Positions 31,541 through 43,281 of a stretch of 64,000 nt of DNA are shown here, in pieces (positions within the stretch are counted from its first letter, which is position 1; the number at the start of each line of letters is the position of its first letter). The position numbers and the translations under genes were made by a program. The notes below the pieces were generated by a model. That model had not been told where the DNA came from. It did no database searches and saw only the letters and a list, made by a program, of their open reading frames with translations. Source of the stretch: Hyaloperonospora brassicae (taxonomy: Eukaryota > Oomycota > Peronosporomycetes > Peronosporales > Peronosporaceae); NCBI GenBank assembly GCA_947650285.1, contig CANTFL010000945.1:86231-150230 (forward strand), given 5' to 3'.

Positions 31541-32905
31541 CTCTATCTCGACGTAAGAAGGACGGGTGGATGTGACACACCACGTCTTGAAATTCCTTTA
31601 CCAAAGGATACAACGGATCAAGAGGATCCTTAAGGATTGAAGATTCACTACGCGCATTAAGTGTTGCCTTTTTGTCTCCAAGGACTGACTCGTCCAATAA
31701 AGAGGATGAGTTCAGCTCAACATCGGATCGAATGACCATTAAGTCGGATAACTCTCCTACCTTTAAGGCTTGGCTGAATTCGCCATCAGACATTTCATCT
31801 ATTTCAAAGAGACTATCTAGAGAAGGAAGAGTCTCAAGAGTAATGTTGCCAGCAACATGGCCGGTCATTCCATTGACAAGTGTATATAGTGTATCATTAC
31901 TATTATCACTCCTTAACATCTCGGACGTCTGGCGCTTGACAGTTGCCACCCGACGCCGAGATTGTTTCCTCAAAGAAATCTTACGCCTCCTAGAGGCCGG
32001 GACAGTAGGGTCCCCGACGTTGCTTTTTATCTTAGCACGCTCTATACGAGTGCTCATGTCTTGATTGACATCTGGTAAAGTGTTACGTAACTCGAACACT
32101 TCACCCAGTGGATTAACACGTATTGCTGTACGACCCAGCATCCGGGTCTAGCCCTGTATGCTCTGGCTTATTGCCAACAATGTCATTACCGACATTCAGT
32201 GTAGTGCCAACTCGGCCACCCTCACTCGGTGGAAATTCACGTGCCACCCCACTCATATCAGAGGAAGTACATTCTTGATGTCTCGGCCCTTGGCCAATCA
32301 TGCTAATAGCATGCAGTGACTCATTATCACAACGAGATTCACTCAACGAAGTACAACTCTCTTTAAATACGCTAGAGGAGCTCCGCTCAATATTCATGAC
32401 ATAGACATTCGAGTTAATTAAATCCGACATACCAAATTTCCAGCACATTGACATCTTCCGTCAATGGCTCACGCCAATAGCGCTTCTGTTGCCTAGCGAA
32501 GGTGGGTTCATGACTCTCCAAAACTTCACTAGGAACATTGCGCGTTGCGTCTAAGGTCTTAGACCTCCAATCGGTGTATGGTTTATGGCGTTCAAGCCAG
32601 GCCATGCCTAGGATGAGATCGTATCTCGAATCCAAGCCAAGGACAAGACAGCGTTCTGTGCTATCAAAGTCCAAAAACTTTACGCCCAAGTTCAACGAAA
32701 CTTTAGGCACAGTAACGCGACTACCCGTCGCTAATTGAACAGTGATAGAATCACCTTCGTGCGCTTTACGCGCCTCAGCGTATTGCTGACTCCCCTCAAG
32801 GGAACGACGTCTAGCATAATTTCATGAAGCCTGAGAATCGATTAAGATCGACCAATGCTTCTCAAAGCCTTTAAGTATCGGCCTCGGCGACTAATAAGCC
32901 AGGCT
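31503..32905 (-). pseudogene. Gypsy-3 protease and linker
   Basis: The protease is at about 32414-32900. On the minus strand near 32845 the catalytic segment reads ILIDSQAS and is followed by a TGA stop; Gln stands where the Asp-Ser-Gly-Ala signature needs Gly. Further on are HEGDSITVQLATGSRV and YDLILGMAWLERHKP, the normal protease C-terminal turn. The linker towards RT is at 31503-32141 and 32113-32454. The enzyme is inactive as read. Confidence 0.75.
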
Positions 32906-33018
32906 TGTATCCACGCTCTGTGCTTCCTGGCACGGAGCTCTGTGGGGAAAAGCCCTGTTTTGCTCTACCTGTAGAGAAGTGACACAACTTAATTCTACCC
33001 CAGTAGGGAACCCCGCGC

Positions 33019-34047
33019 CTACTGGGTGTCGACGTTTCCCCGTTCCATACCAGGTTTCTGGTTGCGGTCTATAGAGTTACGTTGTTGCTTACGCAAAGGA
33101 CAAGTGGGGCGTAGATGTTTGGTGCTTCCACACGTATAACAACGTCTCACGTCCTGTCGTTGCTCTGCACAATGAAGCTCCGCTTCACCTTCATCTTCAG
33201 CATAGCTGAGATTCATCGGTTCTGGCTTACAGTAAGCCGAGGTGCTTGCAGAGGTTGCTCTTGCAAAGCTTGGGTTGTACCCATTCCAACCAAGTCTCGC
33301 TAACTTAAAGTTATGCGCAGCATTTTGAGCGATGCTCACAGCCTCTTCAAAAGTCGAGGGATGGACTCGAAACACCTCGGTCCTGGCAGCGCCAGTGCGT
33401 AGACCTTCCATAAAGACTGTCACGCAGACAGTCTCAGGGAGAGGTTCAGACTGCATGGCAGCCATCAGAGTTCTCAACTCTTGGACAAAGTCCGTTATCT
33501 CGTTCTTACCCTGACGGGTGGACAAGAAGCGTGAGCGCACGCGATAGGCTTGGTTAGGCGGCGAGAGGACTCGCAACAGGTCTAGCTTTAGCGAATCCCA
33601 TGTGGGAAACGCCAAGTCGACCGACGTGCCGCACGTCAGAGCCCATTCTATAGCTCTTCCATCGAGTTTTAAGATCGCCAGCGATTCTCGCTGATGCTCG
33701 ACTATGATCAAGCCAAATTTCATGGCCATCTCAATCTCACGGATCCAGAGGATGCGATTTTCACCCTCCTTTCCGGAGAAATGCTTGACGTCCACCCGAA
33801 GGGGACGAGGCTCAGCCTCTTCATCTGGCATCGCCACGTAGCGTGTCGGCATAGCCGACGCTACCTGGTTTTGAACTTGCCCTAAAAGGGCCATTTTGTA
33901 CTGCATGAAGGTCTCGACACGTGCATTGAGCACATCGGGACCTTGTGCAGCTAGAAACTCCACATACTCTGGACTTACGGCCGCGGTCAGCTTATTAAGC
34001 GCGACCTTTTGGGCCTTGGAGAGGGGTGTGGATTGCTCCATCCTCAC
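33019..34047 (-). CDS. Gypsy-3 gag, intact open frame
   Basis: This is a 342-codon frame from ATG 34047 (a second ATG lies two codons on). The N-terminal part is helical, the capsid contains HFSGKEGENRILWIREIEMA, AFPTWDSLKLDLLRVLSPPN and TRQGKNEITDFVQELRTLMA, typical of Ty3/Gypsy gag, and the nucleocapsid holds one CCHC knuckle, CYTCGSTKHLRPTC. The start lies about 50 bases inside the right LTR and primer site. This is the only apparently complete retroelement protein in the window. Gypsy-1 carries a broken version. Confidence 0.85.
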   Translation of the reverse strand: MRMEQSTPLSKAQKVALNKLTAAVSPEYVEFLAAQGPDVLNARVETFMQYKMALLGQVQNQVASAMPTRYVAMPDEEAEPRPLRVDVKHFSGKEGENRILWIREIEMAMKFGLIIVEHQRESLAILKLDGRAIEWALTCGTSVDLAFPTWDSLKLDLLRVLSPPNQAYRVRSRFLSTRQGKNEITDFVQELRTLMAAMQSEPLPETVCVTVFMEGLRTGAARTEVFRVHPSTFEEAVSIAQNAAHNFKLARLGWNGYNPSFARATSASTSAYCKPEPMNLSYAEDEGEAELHCAEQRQDVRRCYTCGSTKHLRPTCPLRKQQRNSIDRNQKPGMERGNVDTQ

Positions 34048-34082
34048 AGAGGATCAGTTGTTACCGACTCAAGCGTAGATTG

Positions 34083-34098
34083 ACTACAGGTGCTACCA
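34083..34098 (-). promoter_or_regulatory. Gypsy-3 primer-binding site
   Basis: Two bases inside the right LTR border the minus strand reads TGGTAGCACCTGTAGT. It matches the first eight bases of the Gypsy-2 site and the TGGTA rule for tRNA-primed elements. Confidence 0.6.
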
Positions 34099-34100
34099 TT

Positions 34101-34636
34101 TGTAGCGGAGCTACACAGCTCCTTAAGTCAGAGGAAGACTTAACGCTCTCACGAGCAACTTTGGTTCTACGAACTCGACTCAGAGAGTCAACAGCTCAGA
34201 GAGCTTAGGTTTGGTTCAGAGAACCCGACTCAGAGAGTCAACAAGCTCAGAGAGCTTACGGTCCCCGTTCCTGAGGGATCAAACGATTCAAAAGAATCAC
34301 AGCACAGAGTGCTCGAGGACAAGATACCTTTACAGGCGTTGTTTTCGTCCTCCCGATCGAAGACGCCTCGTAAGGCACGTGTCTCTTATTGATCAAAAGG
34401 GGAACTGAATTTTATTTCTTCTTTAAACCTAAAGAACACCATAGAACAACGTACTTAACCTAGTCACTAAGGTTCAAAGGAAAACCTCCCTAAAGATCTC
34501 GTAATCAATTGTTGACAGACATCAGTCTTCAACAATTAATACACTTACTGTGTTCTACTATCACTTAACAGGGTACCCCTTTCTTGTGTGCACCACACCT
34601 ATCGTCGACTACCAGTCGACGTGTAACCCCGTTACA
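34101..34636 (-). repeat. Gypsy-3 right (5') LTR
   Basis: It is 536 bases, TGTAGCGG to CCCCGTTACA. It contains a 50-base tandem duplication (34161-34210 and 34211-34260) that the Gypsy-1 LTR lacks, which explains much of their length difference. Confidence 0.85.
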
Positions 34637-35036
34637 ATATCGATCAGATATTCCGTAGTCAAACAATTACTACGGCCGCATACGTCAGATGATGCCAGTT
34701 TTGTGAAGGCCCACTCACTTCAGCATTCGTAGTGACATACTTGCTGCTGTGTTAAGCACTTGTCTCGAATGAGGGCGCAGAAATAGACTGGACATAATTC
34801 AAACGATGACCAGTCGTCAAGATCCATGCGCGAGCTGGCTCGAACCCCATGCCCGCCGACTCAACTACTTGCACACATTGAGCCTCAGATTTGTTTGTAT
34901 GATGCAACTGGTGAATTCTCTGTAGAAGGTGTATAAAGCCTCAAACACACGAGTAGTATCGAAGCCCTATCCTGTCGCAATATCTCCGCGGCGCTTCGGC
35001 TTCTTCCTATCTTGAACCCTGGCGTTAATGAAGACA

Positions 35037-35073
35037 GCCCAGTAGACGCTCGCAGTTTCAGCTGACCACAGCC
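35037..35073 (+). promoter_or_regulatory. Conserved upstream block of PcF-like copy 3
   Basis: It is the reverse-complement match of 1290-1327, with the same distance (207-243 nt) to its start codon. The shared core, read on the minus strand here, is CAGCTGAAACTGC followed by GAGCGT or AAGCGT. Confidence 0.45.
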
Positions 35074-35222
35074 TCTCATGCTCAGATTTTTGCCAGATTT
35101 CTGACATAGTTCGTATGATCGATCGAGCCTTTCTCACTGTATGCGTTAGCTAGATACCCCTATCGCGTAACTGGAGCCCTACTGCTCGCGTGGCGCCCCG
35201 ACTGTCAGTGGTTGCGATTCTG

Positions 35223-35236
35223 TCATTCCGCAATCT
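35223..35236 (+). promoter_or_regulatory. Oomycete initiator (Inr) of PcF-like copy 3
   Basis: TCATTCCGCAATCT fits YCAYTYYNCAWTTT closely and ends 44 nt before the ATG at 35280. It differs by one base from copy 1 although the surrounding sequence has diverged much more. Confidence 0.7.
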
Positions 35237-35279
35237 GCCGACCAAAGCACACTTCAGCCAGCTTCTCCAGTCGCTCAAG

Positions 35280-35459
35280 ATGGACTTCAAGACCAGTCTA
35301 TTGATCGCAATCGCTATCATCGCCGCCCCATCTGCAAACAGTCAGTCGCTTGATAGAAAGTGTTATGCCGGTTGCATGTCTGGCACCACATATCCTGGGT
35401 GTAGTGGCAAGGACAAATGCTGTATGCGCCAGTGTCTTAAACAGCCTGGTTCCCCCTAA
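35280..35459 (+). CDS. PcF/SCR-like small secreted cysteine-rich protein, copy 3
   Basis: This gene encodes 59 residues: signal peptide 1-21 (core SLLIAIAIIAAPSA, likely cleavage after S21) and a mature part of 38 residues. Six cysteines at 28, 32, 41, 47, 48 and 52 give C-x3-C-x8-C-x5-CC-x3-C, the same framework as copies 1 and 2 with one residue less in the fourth spacing. The mature part is basic (Lys/Arg-rich), whereas copies 1 and 2 are acidic, so the host target or solubility may differ. It lies outside the duplicated block, 0.65 kb beyond Gypsy-3, in opposite orientation. The start is chosen by signal peptide and initiator motif; the longer frame from 35190 has neither. Toxin or effector role is inferred from the family. 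Confidence 0.8.
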   Translation: MDFKTSLLIAIAIIAAPSANSQSLDRKCYAGCMSGTTYPGCSGKDKCCMRQCLKQPGSP

Positions 35460-38400
35460 ACTTCGCACACATGGGTTCGTACAATACCTCCACTGCATAT
35501 TTTCGTCGGGATGTGGGCTTACTCGTTGCTTGGTGTGTATCACAGCTGGAGTGAGAAACGCTAATACCACAGTGAAGGACTGTTGGATTTCTGCGCTTTT
35601 ACTTGGTGTGGCATGAGTGACTCTCGACTAAGACGGTTGTCTACACCACCTTCGGCATGCGACTACTACTGCATCCCAATTAGATTCTACCAGTATCGGT
35701 TGCAGGGACTCGACAATGTTAACGACTAATATTGAGATGAGGCAATACGCCATTGGTGCATGATTAAAATCGTTTGAGCTGTACTAATCGTATCAGTCGC
35801 TTGAAACATGGCCTTTGTCAAAATACGTGAAACCTCTTCAGCGGGGATAAATTTGCTGAACTTCGTAGCCTAAAGATTTGTTCCCAATGCTTTTTTTCAA
35901 TTTGTTCCAAACGCCTTTTCATCTTGCATGCCATGAATGTATGTCAGACGCAGTGATAGAACCGTAAGTTAAGGATCCTACAGCACATAGAATCGGACAC
36001 TTTTGTATGTTGTACCTCCACCAGACGGAGTGATATTTGAAATGGACGTACCTACGTAGCAATGTGTAGGCAATATACAACCGCATATAAAATAGAAGGC
36101 ATCGATAAAACGCACCAGATAACCACAAAAGTAAGGAAGATAATTAAGTGATCAAAATACACAAAACTCACAAGGTGTCAAAAATTGAAATACACCGCAC
36201 GATAAGAATTTAAACGAATTAAACCAGGAAGGGGATATAATGGATACAAATGAGCCAGATCAGCCAGCGATGTACACTGTACGGCGAAATATGGACATGC
36301 GTGGAATCACATGAATACTCGTCGACATTGTTGATGGTAGTTGTGAGAGCGTTGTTATAAATTACAAACAAATCAAATCCGGCGCTTAGGAGGTGGCGGA
36401 TCTGTCTTTTTCGTCTCCTGTGATCACATGCTAATAACGATAACGTTATTGACACTTTCGTACCGTTGTTGCAGGGTGCATGATCTCTTTTATTCAGGCA
36501 TTAGACTATAGTGTCCTGCAGGTAAAGTCACCTTGTCTAAAATTTGTCAAAGAATGCTGTATCAGCATGCTGTATCTTGTGTTCGAAGTGGACAAAGAGG
36601 ACCGAGCTGCTACGCTTACGCGCATTTTGTGCTGTACCACAGACGACAATAATGCGACTACCTTCGCAGCATACATTCCGCAATATTCGTATCAGCATCA
36701 ACATCACCACACAGTTCGGTATCGCTTCTGACGACCACAACATTCTATCATCATTGCTTGTTTTGCTAACGTTCGACCTACCTTGTGTCCATAAGTACCC
36801 GAGTGATCACGTGCAACAGTATCGAAGTACTCCCTTCGGCATATCGAAATCTCGACATAATGAATGTGGCTTGTCTACACATCGTCTTTACTGCTCATGT
36901 CTTACCTCAAACATCTTACAAATCATTTTGTACGTGCCTTTTGAAATAGAGCTGTCTCATCTCATTCATCTAAACGATCAGGCCGTGACGACAGCTACAC
37001 ATAATGTAGTCTCAGATTACAGGAGCCGAATAAAAGAGTTAAGACGAGCGTGATCTTATCATCAACGAGTAAACGCATTATTAGGCTACGTTCGATGCGT
37101 CGACGCAATCTTTTTTTCGATTGCATGCCATTACATCTTACATGCCGGCAGTGAAATGCGACTTTCGACAAAAAAACTATAGTGGTTTTGTATCAACACA
37201 GTTGAAGACGGAATGAAGGATTATACGTGGATGTATACGTGGATATATAGATGCATGATACGATTCATCCGTACATTTGATCTTCTGGAACACACACACT
37301 ATTACATGTGAAAAAAATCAAACGATGTGGTGCATAATGTTATCGTTTGCATTTAAGAATCATTTTTCATTTTCTATCTTGTGGTGCTCTCTTTTCCTTT
37401 TTGCCTATGTAAATGATATATATATTATAACTCCGACAAACAAAATTTATTTGCCCCCAGTAGGCGATGGTGACCATTTATTAAAAGGCCATCCAATTAT
37501 GGCCAATACGTAAGATTTTATTTACAATTCAAACACGCATATCCTCATTTAGCCGTATAGTGCGTACTTCACCGCAGTAATGGAAAATCAGGCATGCACC
37601 TCGCAATGTGCCAGAAAAGACGAATTAGTGACAAAGTACTTACAAATCATTTTACAGACATATAAAGCAGCGGATGCTCGAACTCTAAGCGGGTAATGTG
37701 CGAACTAGAATAAAAGTATATATCCGAGATATGTGTTTAACACGAGATACGTGATCTAAATATTCAAGTATATAGGCTTTAGTGTTCAATACATGAAGCA
37801 ACTCTAATGTTAGCCGCTGTAACGTTGACCTACGTGTCCTAGGCTACTGCAGCATAAATAGTCACCACTACTCACGATAAAAGTGTATGAATGCGGATAT
37901 CCCTCCTGCCAAGCTAGTAGAGGAAGGGGGGATCACTGCAAAATGCCAATTTGCAGATATAATGATGTTGGCAATCAATGAAACGAAGATGAGCACGTGA
38001 GAGCATTTTGTAAAAGTCGTGTAAGAAAAAGAGTATATATATAGTAAAATAGAGGAAGAGACTACCAAGGTCCAATCGATAGTAATAGGAGGCCTGTTTA
38101 AGATGCTTAGCGGAATAAAAATGTAATGTATGCATGTGGTCCAAATGAAAGAGACCACAAGCAGGCCATGTTAACCTATTCTTTGAAATTTATTCATGTG
38201 AAAGTTCCGTGGATGTGTATTAAATTTCATGCGTCAAGAATAAACAAAAAAAGCTATATATCGCCTACGGCCTTTGTGACATAAATCGTACACTTTCGCG
38301 CGTCGTATTTGAATGTATAATAATATTCGTCAGCAGGTGTCCAACACTAGCAAGCCCGTCGACTATATATAGCTATTCTGGATGACAAATTAACTATTAA

Positions 38401-38739
38401 TGATAGGCGTAAAATATAAGGAAGGTCTGGTGAAGTCTAGAGATCGACTAAGGCAAGATTATCTAATTTATGTAAATATGAGGTAATGCTTCACGAAACT
38501 TATGCTTAGGCTCGAAGCGCAAGCGCTTGCTAACGTAGAAAGACCTCTGAACATGGAAATTTTGTCGTAAAAGAAAATGCTTGCCACTGACGCTACCTCA
38601 GATTCAGCTTCGCTTAAATTCGCAAGGCGTATTGCACATAGTAAAAGGAGTTTAATTTATCTTTCAGTTAAACTTTTATATTTCTAGCATAAAAATTGTG
38701 TAAAGTGATTATCAAAATTGTCGACATGGACACCATTTG
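35460..38739. other. AT-rich DNA without recognised gene
   Basis: Frames up to 169 codons exist (36544-37053, plus) but have no domain, no plausible composition and no initiator motif near the start. The oppositely oriented frame 36537-36743 overlaps it. I see no LTR pair, tandem array or RNA gene here. Confidence 0.4.
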
Positions 38740-41700
38740 ATTGAAAAAACAAGGGACTGGGGTGGAGCGGGTCTCACAACATTGATAATGTAACACCACC
38801 TCTCCACTGCGCTCAGATAACCGAATATGGAGGGGGAACACATTTAACGTTCATTTCTCTTCCTCCTCACCTAGTGTACCCGTCAGTAGGGCGGATATAC
38901 CCTTTTCGGTAAACTCGTGTCGATGCTAAAATCGACCGTGTTTGGTAAGGGGGTGGTCGCCTTAAATGATTTATGCAGTCGTGGTTCATTTTAAGGCACT
39001 AGATATGAGCTACCTGGAACTGAACGATATCGTCCTTTTAATTTGTATCTTGATCCGCTTTACCTACAAACCATTTAGGTAGTCTTACGATCTTAATCTC
39101 CCTTGATTTATTGCTGCGCCCTATCGCAGCTATCTTGGTGCTCGCGAGAATACTAAGCACATGTTCAAATGATCCAGGTACGATATCTCTATAATCGAGA
39201 AGATTAAATCATTATATTGTCGTAAAGCTCATATATATTTATACACTCCAGAAGATATGACGCGTGTCTTATCAAGAAAATGAAAGTCTGTTAAGTGCTA
39301 TCCAACCTAATTGCTAAACCTACAACCTAGCCTATCCATGCCAAAAGACACTCGTCAGGTGTCGTCCAACGAATCACTCTGTATCTTATAGATCGTAGGC
39401 TCATTGATTTATCTCCAACCCTTGACTTAGGTCAGGATCTGATGCCCGATCGGATTCCCTCTCGAATCAGAATCCATCTCGGATCGGATCCCTTCCCGTT
39501 CCAAATCCAATCACAGTTTATATAAATTGTCGTGATCCACCCATTTCACTTCGTAACTCTAACAATCACCAAAGATTCCACTATTCAGTCTATTTTAAAC
39601 ACTTTCTAACATTCACTTGTTTAAACCCGTCCCAGGTACTGCTTAATGGCGGGCATTAGTAGTTCTAATATTCATGTTTACCCTGTAGACTTATTCTGTA
39701 TGGTTTCTTTTCTCCTCCCTCGCCCACGCAAGGATCTGTAACAAATTTATCCATCTTGGCCGTACTAGCTTCGTTTGTCACGCCGACTCATCGAATAGAT
39801 TCATCGATCGCCACCTCGAGATCAACGGATCTGGATACGACTCGTTTCGCACAAGCTGGTCCGAAGACCCTCTCCCCGACTTCCTGGGTATGTTCATCGT
39901 GAGACCGATTCGTCAATAGCTGACGGATCTTTTGGACGCTCTCTTCGATTGAGTCGACGTCCAGCAAGCGGATAGGGATCAGTATAAATTTCTGTACGAC
40001 TATGTACAACATCAAGCAAAGTGCAAGCAGAAGTTAACGAAGGAGTTAAAGTATCCGTACGTGGACGCTGCTTAATAAGTGAAGTTTTTGCCAGCGAAGT
40101 TCATTCACTCCAGCGATTTATGGAGTAATAGTAGTAGCTGAGCAATCGCCTTGATTGGCCGGAAGAGAATAAGTGTCGTTTTCGCCACTCCACTAGGCAA
40201 AGATCGAGCGCCACATAGCTAATGATACATTTAGCAGCTTTTGGCTTCGGTGCAGCAAGATCTGGCCTCCGTAAAGGCGAAGCTAACTTTGAGTTGGTCT
40301 CGCGCAGGCGAACTTCGTCTAATAAATACATGGAGTCTAACAACATATTTGTTACTCGGACCTCTAACAGGAGACAAGCCATCAAGTATATACAATTCCT
40401 GTAATACAAGCCCACCAACGTCACATCGAGAGACATCTCCCCCTCAAAAATGCCTCCAATACTAAGCTGCAAAATATTTTGGGACTCAGGACGCACGAAT
40501 TTTAACGGTACCAAAGGCTTGGTAACCCGTATGAACAATAACCGAGATCTAGATATCCGCGATCGATATTTGATTTCGTGACTCCATCGCCAGTCTGCTT
40601 TTTTTAAATTCTCCTAGCAACGGATCCGCTTGCCTCGACCGCTGCTTCTGCCGCCAGCTTAGGCACTATATACCACAATTGTCTTCGGAGAGAGCCATCA
40701 TATATTCTTATACCACGAATTCAATCCAGCGTCTCCGTAGCGAGAACGCGTCGGATTCGCCTGATACTAGCTCCTTGACATCTCTGACCGAGCTCTAAAT
40801 TCCATCGGAACCCACATCGAGCTTGCTAATGTCAAATCTTCGTGGGTTATTATCGGCCATTCTCCCTTCGGGGAAAGCTGATATCACATTCACCTACATC
40901 GGTTAGGTCGGAAAGCGGGGGGCAAGACGGGTCTTAAGAGCTGGCGGCATCGCAGACCTGTCGCGACTACTCAACTCGACGGCGTAGTTTCACCTTGACC
41001 TATCTACGTCTATTGTTTTCCGACCACACATCATCGTGGCCTGTTCTTGCCAGGATCCTGTCCTTCTCTTTGTTTTTTTGTTTTCTTCAAAGTCAACAAA
41101 ATTGTGCAGGAAGAATATGCTTGGCAAAGTCTCGAACTATTCTGATGGAGCTGTCAGAGTTGGTAAAGTTATCGTGACACAGTCCACGCTCTTCTACTTT
41201 ATGAAGAGACTTACAAATATCATCTAATTACAATTTCGCGCACCTATCTGATCCCGGGATGTAGTGAACGCGTCGCCCTATCCCGTGCTCAAGTATCCCA
41301 ATGGTCGGCGAAGAAGGCCTGCTTGATCTTCCTTCCAGAAGTGAACATCACAAAATTGTACCAGCACTTCACCAAGTGAAATGATAGCCGTTTCCGAAGG
41401 GCCTGGATCTCGGACCACACCGGCCGACACCAAACGGGAGCTGCACTTAGTCAATTTAGGGCAGATCGATTTTATTTCGTTCTAAGGCCCTGTTATGTCT
41501 TAAAGAAACTCGTCGAGCCAATCTCGATTAAGCCGACGGGGTGGATTCGACCTTTTTTGATTTGTATCTTCATCGCGTAGATCGTGACTAGCAGGCCATG
41601 TGGAAGGCGACTCACAGGAATTAAAAATCTTCGACGAAAGAATATAAGAATTCAATCTTGCACGATATTACCGTCATCGCAGGAATAAGCAATTCCAATT

Positions 41701-42298
41701 CAGGAATTGTTGAAAAGAAATTCTCTAATTTTGTTATAAAGGGGTATGGGAATGAGATCTTGACGACTCGCTGGATCATGTCTTCATACAAATATGAGGG
41801 CGGGAAAGTGACGCATGTTTTATCCAGGTGTTGGTTGCAAGCGTTTAAATATATCTTATAATACCTCGGCGTTTTCGATGAAGTATTCCGCCCATCCTTG
41901 GCCCGGTCAATATCTTACATCAATGTCTTAGCGTCCGATAACCGGAATACGCGCCTACCAGGCAAATAGTTATGGCCGTAATCTTTTGATGTTTTGTTTC
42001 ACTTCTTCAATATTATTACCCTACTACCTTTCGTGTTAACGTCGCGAAATTGTTCTTTTTGTAAGGTTCGTCGGCCACAACTTGGAGCTCAAAGCGCTTC
42101 ATCTGCCTTACTTATTAATCTTATATCCCTTCTATATATTTCTGTGCAGCTGTATTGCACATTATCACCCCCTTGCAGACAACCCTTTTTATATTTATCA
42201 AGCACTACTTCCTCGTAGAATTGGATAGCCTCAAATCGTTTTCTACTGGCACGACTGCAATCAAAGTCTTTTAAGAGAGCGTTATAATTCAGATTCGC
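38740..42298. other. Probably decayed retroelement DNA
   Basis: Short fragments resemble retroelement text, but none is long enough to name. A TATA-like TTTATATAAATTG at 39517 lies in sequence with repeated GGATC/GGATTCCC words, as in an LTR. Open frames at 39788-40015 and 40101-40538 (minus) and 40241-40465 (plus) are unrecognised. Confidence 0.3.
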
Positions 42299-42604
42299 TT
42301 ATTTCTTATTATTAAGATTACTTAAATCGATATAGAGGACCAAATATGGTCGCTGCACTATAATTACGCGTCTTCCGACCGTACTTTCATTTTCGATTTT
42401 CTTGGATTCGATTTGTATATCTCTGTTCACTTTAACACCATCATCTGGTAAGCTCGCCTCATCATAGTCGACCCGATCTTTCTTAGCTGCGTCCAACGTG
42501 ATGGAAGGGCGCTCAGGGAGAATCCTCCATCTTTTTGATTTCAATACATGCACTACCGGAAATAGCATGTAAGGTGTAAGGCGATTTCCAATCCTACCGT
42601 CCAC
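42299..42604 (-). pseudogene. Relic of a Gypsy integrase C-terminus
   Basis: The minus-strand frame contains MLFPVVHVLKSKRW, ILPERPSITL, DRVDYDEASLPDD. These resemble the Gypsy-4 segment at 62870-63010 (VFPVVHVSKLKLVRLFPE, VNFDEDLLPEGSW). It is therefore a relic of a related element lying in opposite orientation right beside Gypsy-4. No other domain of it is readable. Confidence 0.55.
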
Positions 42605-42984
42605 TCCCTACACAGTTCATTAATTCGTAAATTCCACCCTCCACATGCGCCGGATAGCGAGCGTATACCTCCTCTACTCAATATAGCTCTAATTACACTT
42701 GTGGTCCAACGTCCATGCCAGTATGGTCAAACTCCTCGGTGTGTTGGTCGGCCCGATTCTGTAGTTATATCTTAAAATGATCTCATCTTTTAGAAAATTG
42801 ATACTGCCTTTGTATACTACAACGCCATATAAGCGGATGCTGATATCGTAAATTCATGCTTCCAAGGGGCAAAGCCAAATCTTAGTCTAATTTATGGTCC
42901 CACTCGTGTGTATAATCGAACAAGAGTGGCCAAATACTCGATCTCGAGCGGTAAAAATCGCAAACGTCAGCCGTTACGCGTACT

Positions 42985-43281
42985 TGTGGTAAAGCATCTA
43001 TGGAATTTCGCTGTAGAGGAATTGATCGCAATCCCGTTATTTCCGAGCTAGTTTACGGTTGGCTGCCCGGTCCCACATTTAGTCAGATAGCGTCCATTGG
43101 ACAGTCATACAAAAATGGATATTAGATCGGGCAGGTTGGGACCTGCGACCTTGGGTCAACGTATGAGGTGGAAGGTAACGTTGGCCATCGGTGGATCAAG
43201 AAGGGAATAGCGATCAGCAAGGCAATCGCGATTAAGGAGTCGACCGAGATCGCGATTAGTGATCGAGATCGTGATCAGTGA
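42985..43281 (+). repeat. Gypsy-4 left LTR (part matched by the right LTR)
   Basis: Starting TGTGGTAAAGC, it matches 63704-64000 with about one difference in ten to fifteen bases. The LTR continues beyond 43281, because the right copy is truncated by the window, and probably includes the GATC-rich repeat that follows. Its true end is not visible. Confidence 0.8.

Larger units (their letters stand above)
27269..34636 (-). mobile_element. Gypsy-3: chromodomain Ty3/Gypsy element
   Basis: This is about 7.4 kb on the minus strand with gag, protease, RT, RNase H, integrase and chromodomain in order, and a primer site next to the right LTR. It is the same family as Gypsy-1 but better preserved. The left LTR is truncated to about 200 bases at the same junction as in Gypsy-1, showing that the junction predates the duplication. 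Up to 28524 it is identical to Gypsy-1 and after that it diverges. Confidence 0.9.

Noticed and set aside
36544..37053. 169-codon plus-strand open frame
   Set aside because: No domain, signal or initiator motif, irregular composition, and another frame overlaps it on the opposite strand.
39500..39700. LTR with TATA box of a further element
   Set aside because: A TATA-like word and repeated GGATC words are suggestive, but I could find no second LTR or coding domain to support it.
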